Part shown: positions 1 through 5,861 of the stretch, in pieces | Position numbering within the stretch: position 1 is the stretch's first letter | How the letters are laid out: every line of letters begins with the position of its first letter | Source of the DNA: CAYGZL01 sp964354345 | GTDB taxonomy: Bacteria > Chloroflexota > Anaerolineae > Anaerolineales > UBA4823 | Direction: 5' to 3' | Length of the DNA stretch: 14,079 bases | Assembly: GCA_964354345.1 (NCBI GenBank) | Contig: CAYGZL010000022.1 | Coordinates: 1 to 14,079 of the forward strand | Program-made: the position numbers and the translations under genes | Notes under the pieces: generated by a model | Databases searched by the model: none | What the model saw: the letters and a program-made list of their open reading frames with translations, nothing else | Told to the model about the DNA's origin: nothing

Positions 1-311
1 TGTGCTTCTTTCAATACCCGGTCTCGTTCCAAAGCATTGTACTTGGCTTTAGGGCCACCGCCGTGTTGAGGCTGGATGGCTGCTATTCCTTCCTGATTGA
101 ACTGCCTCACCAGATGTGAGACGGCATCTCCTGATTTTCTACCAGCTAATCTAGCGGCTTTCGTGTAACTCTGTCCATCAGCAACCGCCAATATTTCTTT
201 CGCTCGAGCTACATGTGCCGCTGGTTCAGTGAGCGATCGGCTTATTCGCTCCAGCCAGTCATGTTCTTCTTCTGTCAATGTACGTAGTGGATCTATCTTT
301 TGCCGGGTCAT
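1..311 (-). CDS. IS630-family transposase, N-terminal helix-turn-helix part (partial)
   Basis: Minus-strand reading frame starting at ATG 309-311, open for 103 codons and running off the left edge of the window. The product begins MTRQKIDPLRTLTEEEHDWL. It carries a helix-turn-helix region around residues 45-75 (SYTKAARLAGRKSGDAVSHL), followed by a Gly/Pro turn (PQHGGGPKAKY) where IS630-family transposases pass into their second DNA-binding subdomain. The DDE catalytic domain would lie outside the window. A ribosome site AAGGA sits about 8 bases before the ATG. The role would be cut-and-paste transposition into TA dinucleotides, known for the family. The part visible has no stop or frameshift, so the element may be intact. 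It is not related closely enough to the relic at 1428-2042 to be the same element. Confidence 0.8.
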   Translation of the reverse strand, partial: MTRQKIDPLRTLTEEEHDWLERISRSLTEPAAHVARAKEILAVADGQSYTKAARLAGRKSGDAVSHLVRQFNQEGIAAIQPQHGGGPKAKYNALERDRVLKEA

Positions 312-384
312 AACCTTTTCCTTGCTTTTTGAGTGGTTCCTTATCTACTCATTATGGCAAGTTCCGTGCCAACTGACCCACTAG
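1..384 (-). mobile_element. IS630-family insertion sequence, right-hand end (partial)
   Basis: This covers the transposase start plus the 5' non-coding end of the element. Upstream of the transposase ATG, read on the minus strand, the outer segment at about 357-384 begins TAGTGGGTCAGTTGGCACGG. It is a plausible terminal inverted repeat next to a TA target dinucleotide (382-383). A plus-strand protein-like frame resumes directly after this point at 385, which fixes the boundary by an independent line of evidence. The matching inverted repeat and the second TA copy would be outside the window, so the boundary is good to only a few bases. Confidence 0.55.
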
Positions 385-1035
385 TTCTCAACAGAAATCT
401 ATACCGCCGTAAATAATTCTTTTGGAACACGTTGGGAAATAGTTAATCAATCGCCATCCGATGGTAATGGCTTCTTATTATTTATTATTGCCTTAAAATT
501 GACTGGCAATAGCACAATAATTGTTTGTTCTGCGTCAGGTAGCAAGGCAAATGAGTTAAATCAAACAGCCACTACAATCCATATGCGAGATAATCTTGGC
601 GACGTAAAACTAATTTCAAAAAATAGCCTGGTTTCTCTTGGAAAGATTGATTTTTGGGTAATGAAATTTGACACCCGAAGGATTGGCGCGAGTGAGCTCT
701 CGCTGTTGATCGGTCCAAGTGACAGCGAAATGTATTATTATAATGGAACGGTCGCCAAGTTCGTCGAACCGCCAGAAGATCCTACAGTTTTTAGTGCAAG
801 AACATATATGATTGGAACTACTCAGACTTTTGAGCAAGATGCATATCGGATATCATTTGAGGGGTGGATTCCTCCTCCTTTATCAGCCGCATCCCCTACT
901 CTTGATATATCAAAAGGAACAACCGTTACAGACAAGGTTACTTTGCGCTTAGAGAACACCTTAAGTGGCAAAATCTCTTATCTTTATATTCAATTCCTGT
1001 CGAATGGGGATACCAAAGGTGTACTGATACCATAG
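385..1035 (+). pseudogene. 5'-truncated host gene of unknown function, interrupted by the IS630 element
   Basis: An open plus-strand frame runs from 385 to the TAG at 1033-1035, about 216 codons. A TTG at 499 could be taken as a start. However, the frame upstream of it (FSTEIYTAVNNSFGTRWEIV and on) has the same protein-like character, with alternating hydrophobic strands. I therefore read it as one gene whose beginning was cut off at the insertion-sequence end near 384. The product is beta-rich, with a pattern that recalls DUF4352/telokin-like extracellular domains of lipoproteins (GTRWEI, NGFLLFIIALKLTGN, LGDVKLISKNSLVSLGKIDFW). That likeness is a weak impression. A second strand-rich part follows at about residues 150-216. 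The missing N-terminus, perhaps a signal peptide, should lie beyond the other end of the element. The base composition is more AT-rich than that of the genes to the right. Confidence 0.55.
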
Positions 1036-1102
1036 AAGTAAAAGCCAGGAATTATGTAAGGAACTAATCCAAATTCATCGTAATGGCCTCAAGGGAAAAG
1101 AG

Positions 1103-1129
1103 TGAGGCGCGCAGTGTGTGCGCGCCTCA
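1103..1129 (-). terminator. Strong hairpin, likely terminator of the minus-strand frame 1176-1397
   Basis: A perfect 11-bp inverted repeat, TGAGGCGCGCA at 1103-1113 and TGCGCGCCTCA at 1119-1129, with a 5-base loop. Read on the minus strand it is followed by CTCTTTTCCC, a partly T-rich tail, and it lies about 46 bases past the stop codon at 1176-1178. On the plus strand it lies 67 bases past the stop of the truncated gene at 1035 but lacks a T tract there. It best fits a factor-independent terminator for minus-strand transcription and may work in both directions. Confidence 0.6.
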
Positions 1130-1175
1130 TCAGGTCAGATGGTGATTGCCTCAGCATGTGCGGCGTAGGTGCGGT

Positions 1176-1397
1176 TTAGTACGGGCAGTCTTCTTCAGTG
1201 GCAACTTCGGGCTGGGCAGCCTGGGGTGCTTCCACCTTGAAGGTTAGCAGGTCGACGTAACCCCTGCCGTTCGAAGTGGAAACCTCGTAGGCCAGCCGGC
1301 CGGTGAGGCTTGCCAGGTCGTCGCCCTTGTTCAGCTTTGCCAGCGCCTGCGGAACCGTTTTGTCGCCCTCTTTGCTGGATTCTATACTCATTTCCAT
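1176..1397 (-). CDS. Small hypothetical protein or C-terminal remnant of a host gene
   Basis: A 73-codon minus-strand frame begins at ATG 1395-1397 and stops with TAA at 1176-1178, with a strong hairpin terminator just downstream. The product is MEMSIESSKEGDKTVPQALA onward, ending in an acidic tail (EVATEEDCPY). The middle part (KGDDLASLTGRLAYEVS, GRGYVDLLTFKVEAP) has the strand-turn-strand rhythm of a small beta-barrel. It faintly recalls the end of OB-fold single-stranded DNA-binding proteins, but I do not recognise the family. An in-frame TAG lies 15 bases before the ATG and GGAG lies about 10 bases before it, so translation from this ATG is possible. Its 5' side abuts the decayed transposase, so it may instead be the surviving 3' end of a longer gene. 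GC content is clearly higher than in 385-1035. Confidence 0.4.
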   Translation of the reverse strand: MEMSIESSKEGDKTVPQALAKLNKGDDLASLTGRLAYEVSTSNGRGYVDLLTFKVEAPQAAQPEVATEEDCPY

Positions 1398-1427
1398 CGC
1401 CGTCGAGCTCCGCTAAAGTGTTGAATG

Positions 1428-2042
1428 TCCAGATAGTCGCTTTGTATTTCGGTAAGTAAAATTTGTCGAGAACCACCACAATCTTTTCAACATCTGGGTA
1501 CAGCACATCGGACACAATCCGCATCACTTCAGCCCATATAATGCGTCGACGTTGATCTGTGATTTCACTGTAGCGATTTCCGACCAAAGGTTCGAAGAGC
1601 ATGAACAGATCTGCAACACCGCCGCGTTATTATTCATAGTCGTCTCGCTCAGGTTTTCCAGGGAGCATGGAAAGTGGTTCTCGGATATCCATGAGATGCT
1701 GCTTGGGCATCTCATCGATGCAAACCAGCGGGCGTTGCGGGTCGTAGGTCGCTTATCGACTTCCAAGACATCTTCCATGTTGCAGACAAATGCCGCATCA
1801 GCCTTCGGTGGAATACCCTTTTCAACGAAACTCTTGCGCACATTCATCACCGTCACTGGTTTGACGTTGAAGGCATCGCAGATTTGTTCGTATTTCCACT
1901 TGGAACCAGCGACATTGCTGTCTGACTTGAGCAAGGTGTGCGCTCGAGTCACTATTCGTGCCGGCGCAATTCCAGAGGAAGTTAGTTTTTCAAGGTGCTG
2001 TCGTTCATCTTCCGTCAATTCAATTATTTATTTCCGGTTCAT
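1428..2042 (-). pseudogene. Decayed IS630-family transposase (different element)
   Basis: The ancestral start is ATG 2040-2042 (MNRK), followed at once by an in-frame TAA at 2028-2030. The next part (LTEDERQHLEKLTSSG to VRKSFVEKG) is the IS630 helix-turn-helix domain. The reading then jumps directly into DAAFVCNMEDVLEVDKRP, so roughly 60-70 residues between DNA-binding and catalytic domains are deleted. Near 1744-1750 the frame shifts. The shifted frame restores YDPQRPLVCIDEMPKQHL, with the first catalytic Asp, and GKPERDDYE before two adjacent stop codons. The sequence then continues with LFMLFEPLVGNRYSEITDQR, WAEVMRIVSDVLYPDVEKIV and VVLDK, which holds the second catalytic Asp. Similarity ends at about 1440, before the catalytic Glu. 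With a deletion, a frameshift, three stops and a lost C-terminus, it cannot encode a working enzyme. The edge at 1428 is approximate. Confidence 0.85.
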
Positions 2043-2137
2043 GGCTCTTGCCTTCCTGTCGAGGTTTACTTTCGCAGGAAGCATTATCCATGCCACTTAT
2101 CATTTTTACCTTTGACAGTCTACTACGAGGTATGTAA

Positions 2138-2165
2138 TTGATAACTAAGGATTCGGGATTATAAT
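2138..2165 (+). promoter_or_regulatory. Sigma-70-type promoter for the lipoprotein gene
   Basis: TTGATA at 2138-2143 and TATAAT at 2160-2165 are separated by 16 bases, matching the housekeeping sigma consensus at five of six and six of six positions. Transcription would start near 2172, giving a leader of about 39 bases before the ATG at 2211, with a good ribosome site between. The surroundings are AT-rich. Confidence 0.6.
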
Positions 2166-2210
2166 TTAATAAATTAATAAAGGCATAAACAGCAGAAGGG
2201 AGATTTCTTT

Positions 2211-3641
2211 ATGAAACGCTACCTGTACCCTGCCAATATCATTATCGCAATTCTCGCCATCGTGTTAGCGAGCTGTGATATTACCATCCCCAGTTCAAGT
2301 AATAATCCAACAGGCATTCCGACCTCAGATACTTCCAGCGGCAGCCAGGGCGGTTCAAATAACAGCAATCAGGGGGGCACCGGCGCGGGGACAGGTTGCT
2401 ACAATCCTGTCTGGGACAAAGCCTTTGCCCCTCATTATGTCATTCATGCCACCGGTCACGGCACCACCTCTGGCGGTGTAAAGGATGATTGGTGGTTCTT
2501 ATTCGGCGTCGCGCCCACCAACAACTCCGTCACGCTTCCGGATGGCTCTGGCGGCACTTTCACCTACAGCACTGACTACTCCTCCGGTCCTTTTTCCTCG
2601 CCCCGAGAAGTTTGTAACGCCGAGGGCGGCAAACTGGGCGACAATACGATGAAAGCCTGGAATTCCTGGGATTCCTGGAACTGCAAGGAGTTGCTGGCGT
2701 GTAATGAAAGAGCCGATACCGCCAATCGACCACAGGGACAGGGTGACAACACCCAACCAGGCGGAAACAATCCGGGCGGTGTAGGGATCGCCAATCCAGG
2801 CGGGGGCAATCCTGGCGACGCCCAACCCGGTGTGCTGACTGCCTGGTTGAACTGCGGGGATTTCCTCGATCTCGAAGCCGGACCCGTCAGCGAGCCGTGC
2901 GATGTCTGTGTAAGTGGATGGACTAGTAATACCGCTACCCGTGTGACGGTCACATTTCCCTCGCTGGGAAATATCGCCGTAGCGCCTGGAAATACTTCAG
3001 CCGATCCAGGGGGTATGTTCAACACGGGGCCAACCGATCATCCGGAGTATTGTTTCGGGGAACTGTTGCGCACTGACGATGGCACTCCCCGCCAGGTTCT
3101 CATCCCAATCCAGGTGCAGCAGGGCAACGGACCATTGGTCAACCTGTCGCTGACGGTCAATGTTCCCGAGAGCTACGACCCTTACCCATTTCGGATCTGC
3201 CCGGCGGGTCGCACTATCACAGTAGCTGCCCCGATCTTCAACGCGGGGCGTGACTGGGTTGACAATTATGGCGTGAATCCCGACACCGTTCCAGACACTT
3301 TTATTGGCGTCACAATCACCAGCTCGGATCCCGCGGCGCTAATCACTTACCTGCGGCTTGAGCTGGCTGACCGAAATGGCAACCCACTCGGAGCGCTTTA
3401 TCCCATCTGGGACACGATGCCTAACTCATATCGCTTCATGGCCGTTTTCTTTCCCGCCACCAACCAATGGCTGAACCTTCCGGATGGATCGATCACCTCC
3501 GCAGTGACTGGTGGCAGTGTGACATACACACTTGCGGTCAACGATCCCGAAGGCTATCTGGCGAATCCCAACATGCGGCTGTTGGCAACGGTCGAATTCG
3601 GCAATAATGCGACCTGCACGGCTTCAGGTCTGGGTCCTTAA
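2211..3641 (+). CDS. Secreted lipoprotein of unknown function with Gly/Pro linkers
   Basis: A 476-residue product starts at ATG 2211 with the ribosome site GAAGGGAGA about 8 bases upstream. Residues 1-22 form a lipoprotein signal: MKRY, a hydrophobic core (IIIAILAIVLAS), and the lipobox LASC with Cys22 as the lipidated residue. It should be anchored to the outer face of the cytoplasmic membrane. Residues 23-62 are a Ser/Thr/Gly/Asn-rich spacer. A first domain (about 63-170) is aromatic-rich and holds Cys63, 135, 158 and 164. Residues 175-207 form a Pro-Gly-Asn linker with repeated NPGG units. A second, beta-rich region (about 208-476) includes Cys215, 230, 233, 281, 330 and 469. Strands such as TRVTVTFPSLGNIAVAPG and PLVNLSLTVNVPE suggest Ig-like folds. 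The cysteines suit an oxidised extracellular protein. I do not recognise a named family. The tubulin-like gene follows 136 bases downstream on the same strand. Confidence 0.85.
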   Translation: MKRYLYPANIIIAILAIVLASCDITIPSSSNNPTGIPTSDTSSGSQGGSNNSNQGGTGAGTGCYNPVWDKAFAPHYVIHATGHGTTSGGVKDDWWFLFGVAPTNNSVTLPDGSGGTFTYSTDYSSGPFSSPREVCNAEGGKLGDNTMKAWNSWDSWNCKELLACNERADTANRPQGQGDNTQPGGNNPGGVGIANPGGGNPGDAQPGVLTAWLNCGDFLDLEAGPVSEPCDVCVSGWTSNTATRVTVTFPSLGNIAVAPGNTSADPGGMFNTGPTDHPEYCFGELLRTDDGTPRQVLIPIQVQQGNGPLVNLSLTVNVPESYDPYPFRICPAGRTITVAAPIFNAGRDWVDNYGVNPDTVPDTFIGVTITSSDPAALITYLRLELADRNGNPLGALYPIWDTMPNSYRFMAVFFPATNQWLNLPDGSITSAVTGGSVTYTLAVNDPEGYLANPNMRLLATVEFGNNATCTASGLGP

Positions 3642-3649
3642 CAGTTCAC

Positions 3650-3677
3650 TAATGCTTCCAGCAATCGGAGTGCATTA
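3650..3677 (+). terminator. Weak hairpin after the lipoprotein gene
   Basis: TAATGC at 3650-3655 pairs with GCATTA at 3672-3677 around a 16-base loop, in which TCC and GGA could add three more pairs. No T tract follows. It lies 9 bases after the stop codon and could slow or partly end transcription before the tubulin-like gene, but the support is weak. The rest of 3642-3777 shows only the ribosome site of the next gene. Confidence 0.2.
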
Positions 3678-3777
3678 TCGGGTTAACAGGCCATCCTACC
3701 AGCGCATACAGCCAACCGTTACACTGCCTCAGCGCAGGTTTATGTGGTGATGAAGATTAATCAAGGAAAGGATAGCT

Positions 3778-4788
3778 GTGCAACCAACCTTAATTATTGG
3801 CATAGGTGGAACAGGCGCAAGTGTGATCGCCGGTGTAAGGCGGAAAATGCTCAATGCTCCAGCGCTTAACTTACCTGTGCAGCTTTGTCAGATAGAGAAT
3901 TGTATCAACAATGATCCCATGTACATAGCCAGGGAGTTGGGAATCAGCCTCGGGGAAATTATCCCGCTTGACGGTTTCAACATTGTGGATTTTGTAAAAC
4001 ATGCGTGCATGGAGGATTCTCTATTTCAACAATGGTGGGATTGCTCAGCCCGGGATTATGACCTTTATCCTTTAGCAACTCAACGGCATGAGTCTCATGC
4101 TTTTCTCCACTGGATTCAGAAGATGGGCAGACGAGATAGGCGGCTGATGCTTTATTATCACTATCAGAAAGTGAAGACTATCCTTCATAAGAGCATCGCA
4201 GCCGTTTTATCCTATTGTGATGAAAACACTGCTCCATTGGTTATGATCAGCGCTTCGACCTGTGGGGGGATGAGCGGTGTTATTCTTGACGTGGCGTACC
4301 TGGTACGGAACATTTTTTCCATGATTGGCCGATCCGCTAATATCCTGGGTGTTTTTGCCCTGGCGAATGTTTTTCCAGATGCCTTAATGTACGCCCCAGA
4401 GCAGAGCAGAAGGATGGTATTGAACACTGTGGCTACACTAAAGGAAATAACCCATTATGCTACAACAAAGTATGCATTTGGGCCTCCAGGTCAGGTGATC
4501 ACCTTTGACAGCATTGAACCTGTTGACGGATATTGGCTGACAGATCAAATCCAATCCATTGGACAAAATTTGCCTATGGATTATTTTTCGGGGGCTGCGG
4601 ACGAAATCAATGAGGCAGTATCATCAGGCAACTGGACAGTAGCCTGTAAATCCAAATATGTGCCAGCGCCTCTGGATACCAAGGAAATCGCCGATTGGGC
4701 AGAGTGGGAAGGCATCTATGACAACCCACCAAAGATCATCCCTTGGTCAGTACAACATATCAGCCGTGAGCTTGATCACCAGGAGTGA
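3778..4788 (+). CDS. Tubulin-superfamily-like protein (Tubulin_2 type) with altered GTP-binding signature
   Basis: The 336-residue product starts at GTG 3778 with ribosome site AAGGAAAGGA 5 bases upstream. The N-terminus (MQPTLIIGIGGTGASVIAGV) is the Rossmann strand and glycine loop (residues 8-13 GIGGTG) seen at the start of FtsZ/tubulin-like proteins of the bacterial Tubulin_2 group (PF13809). Residues 154-177 (LVMISAS, TCGGMSG, VILDVAYLVR) match the place of the tubulin signature, which in this group usually reads GGTGSG before a hydrophobic stretch and DVAYLVR. Here it reads CGGMSG, so two conserved positions are changed. Residues 216-229 (NTVATLKEITHYAT) and 242-256 (TFDSIEPVDGYWLTD) resemble the group's later helix and FDR-YL-D strand. 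There is no signal peptide, so it is cytoplasmic. The family is proposed to be involved in membrane remodelling. Here the GTPase may be weak or lost. The length is close to one domain alone, while I recall many relatives as much longer. It might be regulated with the lipoprotein upstream. Confidence 0.7.
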   Translation: MQPTLIIGIGGTGASVIAGVRRKMLNAPALNLPVQLCQIENCINNDPMYIARELGISLGEIIPLDGFNIVDFVKHACMEDSLFQQWWDCSARDYDLYPLATQRHESHAFLHWIQKMGRRDRRLMLYYHYQKVKTILHKSIAAVLSYCDENTAPLVMISASTCGGMSGVILDVAYLVRNIFSMIGRSANILGVFALANVFPDALMYAPEQSRRMVLNTVATLKEITHYATTKYAFGPPGQVITFDSIEPVDGYWLTDQIQSIGQNLPMDYFSGAADEINEAVSSGNWTVACKSKYVPAPLDTKEIADWAEWEGIYDNPPKIIPWSVQHISRELDHQE

Positions 4789-4796
4789 TAGGCTGA

Positions 4797-4919
4797 CCCC
4801 ACGCTGCTGCCGCTGAGATTATTACAGCAATTCCGTCAACCGCCACCGCTACACCTGCCCTACCGAAAACCACTACTACGGGTGTTCAGCCAAAAGTGGA
4901 ACCGTCAGGCAATCCGTAA
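4797..4919 (+). other. Pro/Thr-rich open frame in the gap after the tubulin-like gene
   Basis: Following a stop at 4794-4796, this frame codes for a low-complexity run (AAAEIITAIPSTATATPALP, then KTTTTGVQPKVEPSGNP) that ends in TAA at 4917-4919. The composition resembles the extracytoplasmic linkers of Anaerolineae surface proteins, and there is no start codon or ribosome site. It may be a scrap of a broken gene. It is in a different frame from the tubulin-like protein, so it cannot be called its tail. The rest of 4789-5040 holds nothing else that I can support. Confidence 0.2.
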
Positions 4920-5040
4920 AGATACACTAATACCGAACGACGGTGCATGACACCCAGGAAAATATTGGGGAGGTAGAACTATAAGCTATAATATCAATAA
5001 CTGGTAAGGTTCATAGGGATTTTGGAGGTGAACCTATTGT

Positions 5041-5364
5041 CGGGGGCAGGTTCAATCCCTCGGGTACAGCCTGGTAGAAAATACCCAGGGATGTAACATT
5101 GTAACCGGTCCTGGAGATATGCATGGACAATGGGCAGGCGTATTCCCGATCAGAGGCAGTCCACCAGTAGCGCCGTTGGTGAAGTACGGTCTGGCGATTG
5201 ATCATGGCGATCCTACCGGTTGCAAGGACCCGAATGGTGTAGTGCTGCTGATTGGTCAACGGGGGGTTGGGAGAGTGGGGCGCTGCGATATTGGGGCGTA
5301 TGAATATAACCCAGGTACCGATCCGTTCTTTTATATCTGGTTTTCGATGATCGATCGCCGTTGA
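5041..5364 (+). pseudogene. C-terminal relic of a choice-of-anchor Q domain surface protein
   Basis: The frame reads QSLGYSLVENTQGCNIVTGP and then, after a shortened segment, GLAIDHGDPTGC, DPNGVVLLIGQRGVGR and CDIGAYEY, to a TGA at 5362-5364. This matches the closing part of choice-of-anchor Q / right-handed beta-helix secreted proteins. Those usually have LIEN-GC-I, then SPAIDAGDP-GC-D-NG-LTTDQRG--R and CDIGAYE. The final residues FFYIWFSMIDRR sit where related proteins of this kind often end in a hydrophobic YLPL--R-like tail. Upstream of 5041 the same frame has three stops within 60 bases, and the usual DNGGPT-TH segment before the IDAGDP motif is replaced by unrelated residues. The beta-helix body is missing, so the fragment cannot make a functional surface protein. 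An ATG at 5119 is inside the old domain and is not a real start. Confidence 0.7.
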
Positions 5365-5549
5365 AAGTTATCGGAACTACTGTTCCGCATGGTGTTCATC
5401 GAAGGGCAGGATCTGCAGGAGCTACTCAACCAGGCCGGCGGACCTTTGCCCCTCGAACAAATCCTGGACGCGCTGACTTATCTGCCCGGCTGTACACGCC
5501 GGTCATTCACCGCGACATCGCAGGCCGGGCGATCCTCCTGGCCGGCCTC
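5365..5549 (+). pseudogene. Fragment of a Ser/Thr protein kinase (subdomains V to VIb), frameshifted
   Basis: From 5389 the frame reads MVFIEGQDLQELLNQAGGPL, then PLEQILDALTYL. This is the hinge, alphaD and alphaE stretch of bacterial Hanks-type kinases (usually V-MEFIEGQDL). A one-base shift near 5485-5500 then leads to LYTPVIHRDI followed by ILLAG in another frame. That is the catalytic loop, which normally reads PPVIHRDIKP-NILL, with HRD preserved and the following KP lost. A few residues between LEQ and LDALTYL also appear deleted. The N-lobe with its nucleotide-binding lysine, the DFG motif and the C-lobe are absent. The fragment begins immediately after the stop codon of the surface-protein relic and ends where an opposite-strand methyltransferase piece starts. 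It is a non-functional remnant. Confidence 0.7.
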
Positions 5550-5765
5550 GATGTGAACCACAACTGCTTCCGGGTACCGCGCCAGGAAATCCCGGGTGTA
5601 GCGGTCAAATTCCCGGTTGCGAAGAATTATCGTTACTTTGTTCACCTCACTCATCGGGACATGCCTGACCCATGCGAAGTCATAACCCATCTGCGTGACA
5701 AGCGTCACGGCCTTCTCGTCCTTGATCAGTGCGTCTGGGTGCTGCGATTCCATACAACCTATCCC
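5550..5765 (-). pseudogene. N-terminal fragment of a class I SAM-dependent methyltransferase (LCM-like)
   Basis: On the minus strand from about 5753 the frame reads MESQHPDALIKDEKAVTLVT, QMGYDFAWVRHVPMSEVNKV, then IILRNREFDRYTRDFLARYP and EAVVVHI. This matches leucine carboxyl methyltransferase-like enzymes (older label: O-methyltransferase of polyketide biosynthesis), in which the next residues are the SAM-binding GCGLDTR. Homology stops exactly at VVVHI (codon 5550-5552), and the following residues are antisense to the kinase relic. The preceding LYG (near 5755-5765) lies in a different frame, so the start is damaged as well. Without the SAM-binding loop it cannot act. Confidence 0.75.
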
Positions 5766-5861
5766 CTTCCGGTTGGCATATTCGTCCAGGATGGATAGTT
5801 GCTTTGTCTATGTCTCCGTGAACAAGTAAACATATGTTAGTGGAAGTGGAAAGTGTTTTAT

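Noticed and set aside
499..501. TTG as the true start of the gene ending at 1035
   Set aside because: The same frame stays open and protein-like back to 385, and no ribosome site precedes the TTG.
1552..2115. 187-codon open frame on the plus strand
   Set aside because: It is antisense to the recognisable IS630 transposase relic on the minus strand and its product has no sensible domain.
2499..3025. Two overlapping minus-strand frames, one Pro/Gly-rich
   Set aside because: They mirror the Gly/Pro linker and GC-rich codons of the lipoprotein gene and have no ribosome sites.
4965..4992. Promoter TTGGGG - 16 bases - TATAAT before the surface-protein relic
   Set aside because: The -35 match is poor and it leads only into a broken gene, so it is not listed as a feature.
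5007..5035. Inverted repeat AGGTTCA / TGAACCT as a terminator or operator
   Set aside because: It is only 7 bp with a 15-base loop, no T tract, and lies in non-coding relic sequence.
5011..5259. 82-codon minus-strand frame
   Set aside because: It is opposite to the choice-of-anchor Q relic, whose motifs are clear on the plus strand.
5361..5798. 145-codon plus-strand frame taken as one gene
   Set aside because: Only its part around PVIHRDI is kinase-derived. The rest is antisense to the methyltransferase fragment or out of frame with the kinase relic.
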